DNA of 64,000 nt from Hetaerina americana (Eukaryota; Arthropoda; Insecta; Odonata; Calopterygidae), in assembly GCA_022747635.1 (NCBI GenBank), contig JAKTNV010000006.1, positions 65,637,090 through 65,701,089 of the forward strand, written 5' to 3'. The notes under the pieces were generated by a model. The model was not told the origin of the DNA. It did no database searches and saw only the letters and a list, made by a program, of their open reading frames with translations. Within the stretch, counting starts at the first letter, position 1; every line of letters begins with the position of its first letter. The position numbers and the translations under genes were made by a program. Below, in pieces: positions 39,601 through 51,670 of this stretch.

Positions 39601-42151
39601 TATCAATAAAAAAAGTTGTGCACCAGTTTTTCGGTCGATCAAATAAATATTTTTAGAGCCCGAAAAATCACAAATACTATAAGCACGTTCACACCACGCA
39701 AAAAAGGACGTAATCGGGAATTTTTTCAAAACGCATTCAGTTCAAGGCCTGCGTTTTCATTTTACTTTCGAGGTTAATTTTCTCATGACTCCCATAGTTT
39801 CCTCTATACTCTGTACGTATGGGGAAAGTGACCAGAAGTATAGCTCAAACCAACAATGACAATTTAAAGTTCACTCCCTGAAGTGAGATATCATCATAAG
39901 CGTAAAAGACTGTCCTTGAAAAATAGTCTCAGAAATTCAGAAAACTTTGTTTTTGTAATGATATTGCATTTCTCTCCTGTAATATTTACATGCTATTCTT
40001 CTTGCTGTCCAAGCGGCCGCCTTCACCTCACTTAATCCTCTCGCCAGTCTTACTCACTCTAATTTTCTCTTCAATCCTAATTCCTTGCCTTCTCCTAATT
40101 TTCTCAGGAAATTATTTTCCCTCTTAGATTCTTCTTTGCTATCCCACTCACATTTTCCCTCCTTTTAAACGACGTCCAGTAAACGTTCAATCAAGGTTTA
40201 ACAACCTTCGTCCTCGATCAGGCGCGTTAATTTACTGATTCGGGAAGTATATTGAATGAAAGTGGGAAAACGTCAAGGGAATTAGGATTAACATTTCCTT
40301 AGAAATAGAGGCGTTTTCTTTTAATGTGGGGAAGGGAATCGGTATTAGACAACGTATCGTATACCCATTTGTGAGGGAGGGCCGTCCGGAAAGGGTAAGG
40401 GGTGAGTGACATTCGGCGAGGTTAGGCAACATGAGAGGAGGGACATCTGAAGTTCCAAATGTTAATGCTTGAGTTATAAATAAATGGCACATTTCTTTGA
40501 GGGTTTTTATGCATTATGTTTGGGCTTAATTGGAAACTACGGCGATGTTAAAATTGGTACTAGAACTCACATAAGAATCCACATACTATTGCTGTTCACT
40601 CAGTGCAGCGCGCTATCACTCCCTATAATATATTTTATTAGCTATCAAACGCAGTTATAAACCATAGAGCTTAATTCTGTGACTCATCCGAACCCAAAAA
40701 TCCTCAAATGGGAACCTACAGTTAATAGTTTACCTTATACCGCATTTAGGAATCACAAGGAAACGCCAAAAAAAGCCTGATCCAAGGTTATACCAGGGAG
40801 CATAGGTAGTTTTCACAAATTTTCTCCGCACTATTTTACCCCAGAATAATTGTTTTGCGTCAGTTAAAGCCATACTTAGTTTCACATATGGTTATTCCTG
40901 AGACTTCTAATACTCTTTGTCTTAAGGCTCTGACTATATTCATCCACGACTTTCTCTGTCTACCCTTTCCTCTCAAGCTATTTACTCTTATCTCTTCCTC
41001 TTCGATAGCTCTTTGGTGATTCAACTCTCATCTATACTCTTAATACAGCCAGACCAGCTTGACCCAGTTCTCTCATGGTCGTCTAATATCTTTTCATTCA
41101 ATCCACATTCGTTCATAACCCACTCATTACCCCTATTAACCTCAAATATTCCTTGAAGTATGCCATACCCACTATATGTACGCTTACCCAGTAATACGCA
41201 TTCCGGTAAAAACCGTGCAGTCTTTGAAAAGAGGGGAAAACTGAGGAGCTTCTTCCTTTTGAAAATCTGAAAAGCCTACTGCCCCAGTTGACCTTCCGTG
41301 TCACACCCTTCCAAATGAACGTCCGCTGGTGAGACGAAAAAAAAATACATTTTTAATCTGCATTGGACGCCCCAATTCTGTTATCGGGTCTTGATTTCGC
41401 ATTTGAAAATCATATCCGTGCGGAAATTCCGGGGTACTTAGTATCAAACTGCTTGCGAGTAAAAAGACGTCACTATTAAAAAAAAACTTTGTGGAGAGCA
41501 GATATTATACTCAGAAGTTTAAAGAGAGGGAGTATTTTATCAGCAGATTATTCTTAAGAAAATAAGAGCGAAACAGACAATTTTCAGACGAATTATCCTT
41601 CAACATTCTATCTGCATTACTACTAGATTGAACAACTAAAATGCATAAGGTTAGATTCAAGTAAACGGTACAAATTCGAAATAATAGATTACCTTCTTGC
41701 CACCAAACGACATTGAAAGATAAATTTACATAAATCTCATTCTACCATTAGTTAGCAAATGGTGTTAATAAGTGAACACAATTGTGACCTCAAACCCAAC
41801 AAATTTCATAACCTGCACATAAGCAGCACCTTCGGAATCATGCTTTTTTTAAAAAGGAAAATACAGCAAGTTTAACGGCCTTTTAATGGGCAAACAAAGC
41901 GGAGCTCATCACCAATTACAGGTAACCTTAGGAAAATATGAATAATTTAACAAAAAAACAAAAGCAGGTAATCTCTGGCAAATAAAATTATCATCGAGAT
42001 CACCCGACACAACCAACATATTTACTGGTATAACAGAAGGAGAAATTCAAACTCGTGTCTGCATCAACCTCTACAAGTATCAGCCCGAAGGTTGGTTTGA
42101 TTGGGTTCATCCATTACTAAGTCCTACAGTGGTTGAAATTCACATATCAGG

Positions 42152-42330
42152 GTTGGGGTGGGGGGGGGTGTTCCTTCCCCTGTGCCGCCTATGGTTTCCC
42201 AGGATGGTTTGGTGCCCGAAAAATTGCACAGCTTGGGTGAAGCTGAGGGCGTCCAGATGAGTCATCCGGGATCGAAACCCTTCAGCCAGCAGCCCAGAGC
42301 TCCACCCACTGGACTCACACGTCCCCACAG
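42152..42330 (-). repeat. tRNA-derived SINE, family B, copy 2
   Basis: It is related to the copy at 20.1 kb through CTATGGTTTCCCAGGATGG, CCCGAAAAATTGCACAGCTT and AGCTGAGGG. GGGATCGAAACCC is a reversed B box, placing the Pol III head on the minus strand. A G9-10 run adjoins its left end. The ends are approximate. Confidence 0.6.
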
Positions 42331-43934
42331 AATAATACAGATTCTCATCAATGATGGTGACCTTTTTGTCTAAAATATCGATATGTAAGTTTTCTCTCCT
42401 TCCGTGCCTTATTATCTGAATGCCGCATGTTTTGTTTTACAGCCAACATCTCACACAACGTTTCACTAGATCTTTTGGCGAAAATATTTTACTTTTCATA
42501 TTTTGCTTCTCACCCAGTTTCTCGATTACAAATGGGTACGTGGTTGTATTGCTGTTATTCAACGAAAACATGGGATGATTGATAATTGAACATTTATGTC
42601 TATTTCCTTTTGCTTTAAAATGTAATTAACATGCCTTTATTTATTTAGTTAAAATTTAAGAACTCAAGAAATCTATTTTTCTTAATGATATCGGCCGCGT
42701 CGCATATTGAGACATGAAAACTTCTACGTCTACGTATCATTCTGTTATCCGCTACAAGGGCGAGCGGCAGGGAGTGTTCAGTTACCAGCCATTGGAATAA
42801 TTACTGATTGCTTTATCGTAAATAATGGTTCACACTATTTTAGTCTAGTATCGTGGTCGGGAAGAATGATTCCTTGCATCGATTGGTTCTGCAGTCCATT
42901 TCCTTTAACTCTTCATTCTGGTCTCGCCTAACAATGCAATGCGACTCTAGGATTATTCTTTCTCATTTAATCACACGGTGTGTGTAACATCTACTATATT
43001 GGTATATATCAATCTCGTTGCGCCTAGTTTGCTGGGACTTGAGAGTTAAGTACCTACTAATTAAATGGGTGCCATATAACTTATTCCCTGACCATTATCT
43101 TTGGGAGGGATGTTCTTCTTTAACGATTTCCGATTGCGTGTCGTTCCCGCCAGTGAGGTGAACGGCTCCGAGACTTCTGCGCAACTTCGCCAAATGTCAC
43201 CACGGAGATTATAATATGGGATTACTATTAATCGCTCATTGCACCCGCGTCCAGCCAAAACCGCATCTCTCCCTCCATTTAAAAAGACGACCCCATAACG
43301 TTCGTTTCGGAAGGATTTGTCCTGGCAGCATTCCATAATTTTTGGGTTTGTTCTTCTTCGCGCTTCGTGGCCGGGGTCATCTTGACCACCGATTTGTAAT
43401 TGTGTCACGTTATGCTGTCAGCATATGATAACTTCTTAACAGTGTTGATGTGACCGAGCATGTGATAAAATCGCAAAAAAATGAAAATGTGGATTTTAAT
43501 GCACACTTAATATAATCGGGAGCCTTTAAAATACGAAAGATTACACCTATTACGCAGAATTAGACTCAATAAAAAATGTAAGGAAGGCGCGCCCTTATAT
43601 TTTTCCATTGTCGCCTGAAGCTGAAAAATACTCCAATGTTTTCGTTTTTTCCTTGACTGTTTTGCTTTATTTCTTGCGAGTGATTGTTCTGACTTTCTAA
43701 AAAGTATTTTTGGTGCTGAATGTCCACCTTTAAAATCACGTGAACGCGCGTACAGATTCTCTGTTTAAAATGACAATGAGGAAAGCGTGCAATGAGTTGA
43801 ATTGCAATACACTGAAAATAAACAATTTATTATCCCCTGAATATTTTTTCGCTCAAGGAGCGTTTGGTCAACATCAACTGTAATTAAAAGACGCATTTAT
43901 TTTTTTTCTTCTTCTTCTTGTGACGCTTCAGAGG

Positions 43935-44090
43935 GTTCAAGTGCCCCTAAAATCCTCATGAGTCACTCTTGGAATGCCACCAGGTTTTCCATGGGTTGAA
44001 CCATCAAAATTGGCAATACAACCATTTCCGGGGTGGGACTCGAGCCCGCGACCTCTAGTATGTGGGCACATTACTAATTTGGTTAATCTG
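43935..44090 (-). repeat. tRNA-derived SINE-like repeat, family C
   Basis: GTGGGACTCGAGCCCGCGACC is a reversed B-box region followed by a head-like segment. Translated, it gives the GWDSSPRPL signature that such repeats commonly produce in arthropod sequence. It is a single copy here, so the boundaries are guesses. Confidence 0.45.
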
Positions 44091-45127
44091 GCCGAAAATC
44101 TGTGCTTTTCCTTCAATTCATGGGTCAAAATATGTCCAAGAGGTATTCGCGAACATGAATTCACACTTTACTCGCCACGATTTGTTTTTAAGTTACCGAA
44201 ACATTCATTTCAATTTATAAATATTTCACCTCGCTAATGACCAAATGCCATTTTTAATACTCCACACTTACGAGATTTTCTATAATTCTCTATATTCAGA
44301 ATGTATTTTGCAAACATAAATTAAGGCTTATTGCTTTACCTTTCCGGGGGAATTATCTCACAGCCTAGGCTTATTTCAGCCACCGGCGTCTTATTGTTTC
44401 AGCAGAAGATGCCATCTTCGCGAAGAGTCATGGGAGAAAGTTCTAATTCACAGTACCTTCCTCTTTCAGCAATTGCCGGACCACGTGCTTCCAGAATGCT
44501 TCTTCGTTCCGTACATTCCAGGGACAACCGCCGGAGGGAAACAGAGTAGCGTCATTACAATGTGAGTAAAGATGAGTACCGTTATTTAATATATAAACCT
44601 TTGTCTGCACGACAAGTCAAAAGGATTTTTACAACAATTTCGTCTCGGAATATTTTCATCAGAATTACTGAGGGTATTACTACAGTTTGACTTAACAAAC
44701 TGCTTATGGTCTATAATCTAAAATTATGATACACAAAGGAGCCCTGAGAAGGACAAGTTAGCGGTGCACTTGAGGTTGACTGTAGGGTTTTTGTTGAAAA
44801 TGTATTATTCACATCACGAGCTATTTTTATGGTGACATATTATGCTAAATACTAAATGAAAATGTTCAGAATATTTTTACGCAACGGCATTTGGAAAAAC
44901 AAATTTGGTAGGGAATGACGTATCTCAAAACATATCGTATGGAATCGTGAAAATGGGTATAAGCTTAATTGTTGAAATATGACGAAACCTATATCTTAAC
45001 CGCTTATTAGTTCATGTCGCTTTTTTAAGTTTTGCTTCTAGATCAGCTCAATTACCTACTGCTATTCAACTATCAATTTTAATCATTCGAAAAGTTGTGA
45101 AAAATGAAATACGATATTTTTATTTTT

Positions 45128-45770
45128 AGATGCGATTTTGGAGGTGATTGCATACTTCTTGGATTTTGAGAGGGTGTTTAACAGAGTGAACTGGGCACGT
45201 ATAGTGAGAATGTTGTCGAAGGGTAAACCTGAGATATATACAACTTATCAGTCGGAACCTACAGAGATGCAGACAGTGAATGGAGAGTCAGGATAGCCAC
45301 CCCTAACTTAGCATTAGGTGGTAAGAGGGCAGGTAGCCACGAAGTAAGACAGGGATATCTGTTATCACCTGTTCTTTTTAAAAAGTATTCCGAGAAAATG
45401 GTAAGAGAGGTAATGGAAGGGCTGGATGCAGGAGTGAAAGAAGGTGAAGGAGAAGAACTCTTCAAATAACTTTGATTTGCAAATGATCAAGCTTAAGTAG
45501 TCAGTATGCCAACAAGCTACATTCATTACTTAGCCATTACAGAATCAGTGTGAGAATGAAAGTGAGAATTAATGAGAATGTGAGAAAGGAATGAGAATGA
45601 ATTGTGAGAATATGAGAGGTTAGGGGATATAAAGTAGAGCAGGTGGAACAGTCCACCTATTTAGGCAGTCTTTTGGAATGAGATGAGATGAATAGTAAGG
45701 ACATTAAAAGAAGAATTGTATTTATTAAAGAAAAATTCTATTTGAAGACATCTTACGACACTTGCGATAT
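45128..45770 (+). pseudogene. LINE reverse-transcriptase fragment (+ strand)
   Basis: The reading frames give FLDFERVFNRVNWARIVRML, then EVRQGYLLSPVLFKKYSEKM, then a decayed FANDQA (the FADD box), and finally STYLGSLL and KDIKRRIVFIKEKFY. This is the order of RT motifs in non-LTR retrotransposons: DF.KAFD.V, RQGCPLSP.LF, FADD, YLG. Stops and frameshifts make it inactive. Confidence 0.85.
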
Positions 45771-46452
45771 TTATTACGTTATATGGGGAACAGAATGTTT
45801 CCGACGATGCATTTATGAAAAATATTCATTAATGCCAATGTGTATCCAAACCGCCATAGATATATCACGAATGTTGGACGCAATAATTTTAAATATTTAA
45901 TACCAATCACGGCTGCACAAGCATATTAAAGTCGGATTTCAGTACGGCATGGTTGCCTTCCTCGATTTCAAGGAGCCGAAGTCAACATTTAACTGTGGTT
46001 CGGCGGAAATTAGACTGATTTTGAATGTAAGTACCGAGCGAGTGGAAAAAAAGCCAGTTTTTGATGATTCACTGAGATTATAGTCAAGTTTGATCCTTTG
46101 TAGGACCAATATTTTGCCTACTTTACATTTTCATTTATATCCCAAGAGAAAATTGTGTACGAAAATGATGCATTAAAATAGTCGATTTTTTAAACAGATT
46201 TTTACTAAACATAACAGTTTCAGGTTTAATTTTGTGGGATTCCTTCACTCCCCCTACCTCACCCCTTCTCCTCTCCTTTCCTCTCCCTACCTTACTCCCT
46301 TACTCTTGGAGCCAGACTATATAAGTTGAAAAAATGTTGATGTACTATGTTACCTGATGATGAAGTGCAGCATTGAAACCATGGTCGTGAGGCATTAATT
46401 CTTTATTGTGGAAGTGTAAAGTTTCTTTTTTACTCTCATCAGATTTACTCTC

Positions 46453-46492
46453 ATGTGAACTACCAACATAGTAATATGTTGGTAGTTCATAT
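46453..46492. repeat. Hairpin, 18-bp arms
   Basis: ATGTGAACTACCAACATA and its near-perfect reverse complement (17 of 18) flank a GTAA loop. It is possibly the core of a small MITE. No TIR-bounded element was delimited. Confidence 0.75.
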
Positions 46493-49400
46493 GTTAATTT
46501 TCATTCAATTTTAGGCAGGTGTATGTATATTTATATTTTAACTATCTGTGCCTGTCCTAATTATTATTTCGTGCGTTAAGTAGTGAAATTATTACTTAGT
46601 GACTTCCTTCTTTGAATGCCCGTGATTCCCTTCTCTCTTCCTGGAATATCTAATGAGCCCGTCCAGAAGGGTTTACTGGAATGTGAGCATTGGTAAGAAG
46701 CCGCGCGCTCTTCCCCTAGACCGTAGCTTCAAAAGAAGCAAATAAATGACCGCCGGCGGACGCTGCGGCTCCAGGCTTCGTGTCCTTTCGAAGTCACGGT
46801 AAGGCCTCAAGAAGGGCGTGGCCCTCAGCCAATAGGCGGACGGATTGAACATTTCACTCGAGAAAGTTTTCAGTATGATGCCGAGAATTTTCACCGTGGG
46901 GATGGTCATATTCGTCAAGTGTTTTCGTGGTAAAGAGAAATGCGTCCCTACAAAAAGGCTTCCAGGCCTAGGTTTTGGATCATCTAAGAAGATAATCTTC
47001 ACAGTTTAATATAAACAGTTAAAGAGGAGATTTTGGAGGGTTCGATCATTAAATTCAATTAATTTTCCCAGCCAAAGCTTATTTTTTCGATCCGACCTCG
47101 AATACAAGCTTATACAAATAAATGCCAGAGTTAATAGGATTCGGACACCTATTTATCCGGAAAACAGCAACATCATTAAGTCCCAGAGCCGTAGCCCTTT
47201 CCCACTCTCATCTTTTGAAATTGGATGTTGCCTTATTCCACAGTTGGCTTTTGGATGTAATTATAGAAATAGATATAGGAAGTAAGTGCAGTTGCTCTAG
47301 TAAAAGCTATCAGCTGATTTTCCGAGGCTCACGCCCATTGATAGAACTACTTATCAAAGGTAGCCGAGGCTTATTATCTTTCGTAATGACCACTGAATAA
47401 CGCACTTCACGTTCAATATTTTCTTTATTCACCACGATTTCCGAATAAACGGAACCTTCACTTACTCAATATTTTTCGGACTTCTAGGTTTCCGTATTGC
47501 CTGAGTGTTACCACGTATTCCAAAGAACGCATTTCATGTTAGATTAGTGGGAGTAGACGCGTTTAATTTTTTTACATCTGTTATCACGATCTGTGAGTTA
47601 GAAGTGAACGTCTTGGGTTAGCTAACTTCCCTCTATTTCCTATAAATTCTCATTCGGTCTCCACCACAAAGATTTTTCGGTGCAGGAATTCAACCCGCAT
47701 TATTTTCTATCTTGCAGTCGTCATTTAATCTTTGCTCAACCATCCAAGATTTTATTAGTATCGTGTGGTATTTTCTCTTCGTTCGGGATTCAAGATGAGG
47801 TACAAAATGACACATTTACTTAACCTTTTCATTCGAATGTTTCTCCATATTAAATACAAGTTTCTATAACTCCTTAGGCATTTGAAATGTGAACTCTTCA
47901 TAAATGTGACACACCCCCATGTGAAAACCCCTTCAGCACCAGTTTGACGCCCAAGTGCTTCACTGACTGCAAGTCTTGCTTGAGGGTGATGAAAGAAAAT
48001 TTCACAATATATATCGAGATTTGATGAATCCCCTTGGAAGATAGATAGTAGATAGATAGTTTTCGGGTAGTTTTAACGTTATTCTAATTATTTCTATTGT
48101 TTTGACCGCGAATTTTTCTTCGGCAACTAAATGGCAGAGTATGTTTGGTTCAACAGTCTTTTTGATCACGTCTGTAGACATTTCTTTGTGATGATATTCT
48201 GATTGTTATCGTTAGTTTCGTTGTGGTCATCCTAGTAATGCAAAGTGGGGTAATATAACTATCTCGGTGTCGCCAATGAACTATTTTTAATTTCCCATTG
48301 AACCAAGCCTTGCATGTAATCCTCGTGCTTTCATCCGAAGTTCTTTTTACTGCGTGGAGGGAATTAAGACGGACGCGAGCGCGCAGTGTTTTTTTGAATG
48401 CTCGCCGATAACATCGGCTGGATAATCCTTAAAGTGGTTATTGAGCAAAACCTTTGACTTTGGACTCCACGGAGGGGATGGCGCAGGCGTTTAGTGGACT
48501 GTATTGCCTTATTTTTATTGTTCTCAAGTTCGCTGTTTTTTGTCTACACAACTCTTGACCTTCGATTACGAGTTTCCGCTGCGTTCATATGGGATCAAGG
48601 TCTTGCTCTAAAATTCACGCTTGACGGTACACTTCAAGGGAAGTCTTCAAGCTTTGGGAGCAGGGCCCTTTTATACGCAATGGGGACGATTCGACGTTGG
48701 AATATCCGACTCCTAACGCGGACGAGGTTATTGCATTCAATGGGCGGGATTTCTTAAATTGAAGCGTATTAAGGTGGTGACTCTTTTTTACAGGTTGAAA
48801 TTCTTTCGCCTAAAAGGCATCTCTTAGAGCTCAATTAGAAGCGAGTCCGATGCTTTCTAATGATCAGACCGAGAAGCGTACACGGTTTGCGGGTGGATTA
48901 TTATCTCGTTCAGACCACCTTCCTCCCTCGCAGCTGCTGCTCGAAAATCCAGAAGAATCATCGTTAATAATACTTATCAGGAGTAAATTATTTCTTTTCG
49001 TGGGATATGAGTATATTAGAATTAAGAAAATTATCATTGTGTACTCATAAATTTCAAGAAATAATCGATCGAAGTAAGCCCAAATTTCCAAATGTTCAGT
49101 TTTAAACTAAACGTGTGAATAATAACAACTATTATGTGATACTGATTTAATGCTTTCAACATCAGTAGGAAACGTTATACAATCATGAAAGCTTCAGGTT
49201 GACACTTCGGAAATACCTATGTTATGGCGACCGTCCTCGTAAATAGCAAGAAAATGTATTACCATCTTATGAATTTATTGCGAGGTTTGACATGTTTTCT
49301 TTCTATAGGTGACATAATAAAATATTCTATATGAATCCAGATGAAAAAAGACTGTTTGAATATCGTGAGACTGGGTTTAAATCGCTAAATAATTGAATGA

Positions 49401-50383
49401 TAATGTAACAATTAAGAATTACTTAAAAATAGGAAAAAACACTATTCTTAGTTGCGAGAAAAAAACGCCTAAAGTTATTTTTTCGTGCTGATAAATTATT
49501 ACGACGCGTCAGAGAAATGTAGCAAATGCAAAAACATTTTGGCTGTTTTCTGACGAACTTGGCTTTAACTAAGGGGCCTGCGGTTATAAGGCTAGCCAAG
49601 TTTGATTTTTTAACAAAATTATTGGCTATCGCAAGCGATGTTCTATCTTTAAATCACGGGCAATTAATGGCGTTTATATTTTTAGTCTTATGTTTCAAGA
49701 CTTCGAGCTGTGTTGAACCCATTGACCCCGCCCCTGTCCTCACTTCCTTCCGATAGTGATGTTTTTATGTAGTAATAGTGGATTTATTCCGATAGAGGTA
49801 TTGGGATCGAAATTTGTTGAGAAAACTATCGGAGGATAAAATGCACTCAGCCTTGGAAGCTCCCGCAAAAATTTCACGGGCCAGTTCTCTCGACGTCACG
49901 TGATCTACCCCGTGCACCGACATGCGCGACCTTCACTAGTGCATATCTTGCGGAAGGTCAGTGAGGATCACGGGCGGCAGGCATCATCCTGTCTTGACGA
50001 CTCTTTAACTCGACTGAAATCCCCTCTTCGGCTGCAGGCACTCTTCATTTAAAGTATGCTTTTACTTTTGAGTTCCGTCGTTGTAGCTAGTCAGGATTAA
50101 GTAAGGTAAAGCTAAGTCTCTCATTTATTAATATTTAGGCGTACCTTCACATTTTCTTCCCCCTATTTAATTCTCCACACCGTCTATCCAGAATCGAACG
50201 CTATAAGTTACATTTTTTGGCGAACTGGTAAATTGTTTACGGTGTGAAACAATTTAAATCACATACGATATGACGATCGGGCGTGTTAGCCGTACTATTA
50301 TTAACAGGTTGATTTTCAGTGGACGACTCTTTGTAAGCAAAATGCCCTGTCTAGTTAATCGGGTTTTAGTTTTGTGAAACAAG

Positions 50384-50436
50384 TAGAAATAGAAGATTTA
50401 GAGGAGGCGACCGACAGCTGAGGTCATTTGCGCCCC
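50384..50436 (-). repeat. 5'-truncated SINE family A copy with 12-bp target duplication
   Basis: Only the non-tRNA end of the family is present (GGAGGCGACCGACAGCTGAG to TTGCGCC). It is flanked by exact 12-bp repeats TTGTGAAACAAG at 50372-50383 and 50437-50448. Loss of the head with retention of the tail end is what 5' truncation during target-primed reverse transcription leaves. Confidence 0.8.
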
Positions 50437-50486
50437 TTGTGAAACAAGCTCTTGAAAACAGATTCAAGGTGGAATGTTGGATAAAT

Positions 50487-50730
50487 AGTAGTTTTTATGG
50501 GAGGCGACCGACAGCTCGTTCGAAGGTCATTTACGCCATTAGGGATAGATGGGAAAGGAAGGGTGGAGAGAAACCCGGCGTCGAAAGGTGCCAAGGGGTC
50601 CGCAGTTTAACGTCGTACTCACTCAAAGTGCTTTCCACAAAGCACCTTTCTTTTGCTCTCTCCAGGACTTGAACCCAGGGCCTCTCGGTGGGAAGCCTGT
50701 ACTTAAGTCACCGCACCATCCCGATCCCGT
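50487..50730 (-). repeat. tRNA-derived SINE, family A, copy 2 (internally shortened)
   Basis: The left end TAGTTTTTATGGGAGGCGAC and right end with GGACTTGAACCC (reversed B box) match the family. About 60 bp around CGGCATTAG..GACTC and the TCGAATAGGGATCGG block are missing relative to the 60.9-kb copy. It lies 38 bp from the truncated copy at 50384-50448. Confidence 0.8.
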
Positions 50731-51650
50731 GATAGATAGAAGAAAGGTCGACCTTGCTCGACGCCGTTGGAGGATTAAGTGTCATTCTACCGTGTAAATT
50801 TCCCATTTGAAATCTTTGTATATTCAAGTTAAAAAGTAACAATTAAATCATCAGAAGAACTTAAGTAATTGTGTTTTTCAGAAGTTAAGATCAAATGTGT
50901 AATCATTTCTAATATTATATCGAATCCAATGGAATTTCGGAAGATTATTATAAATCGATTCAATACATTCTCCCCATAAACTTAATCATCCTCGTGACTG
51001 TGTCTCGGTGGCGATGGGATGTCCGTAATGCTTGATTCAAAAGCGGGAAGCCCTCGAAAGGTTCTAATTCGTCGCTAATTGCAAAGAAAAACTACGGATT
51101 CGGGTAAATGAGCTCGCTTTTAACCAAGACTGGTATAAAAAGGGCATAAAAAGACAATTTTCGGAAAAGCAAACTCCCCGTTTTCTTCTGTTTTAAATAT
51201 GTCGCGCGATATGACGTCATGTCATAATTTGTTGTACCGTCCCCAGTACGTCAAGAAACGTAAATCAGACCGCATTGTATCAAGGACGAAAATAAATGCC
51301 ATGTAGACTTGATAGACGTCCATGCCCCACGTACACATAAATTGTTCTTTGATGATGGTCCGTTTTCGCATTTAGCGATAGGATTTGATGCGAAATGTGC
51401 ATCGTGCGGGTGATACCGAATTTCCTGTTAAGCCTTAATTCCGTCTACTGCTATGTCTTCATAGGCAAGTGAAGAGGTGATTGCCCCCAAGCGACAAGTG
51501 CGAACATAGCGTGACTCGCTGAAAAGCGATAAGTTTTTAGATTGAGGTTGCTGAGGACAATGCGCCTATTTGATTAATATCTGTGCGAATACTACAGAGC
51601 ATAATTATCGCGAGATTGCAGCTGGGACTGCAATCCTCAACGACCGCAAC

Positions 51651-51670
51651 AGGAGGAGGAGGGGGGGGGG
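51651..51670. repeat. GGA repeat and G10 run
   Basis: Short GGA repeats run directly into ten G residues. It is a possible G-quadruplex and a slippage-prone site. Confidence 0.8.

Noticed and set aside
43061..43408. 115-codon minus-strand frame
   Set aside because: No family resemblance, splice sites or codon pattern to support coding; it sits in a GC-richer patch.
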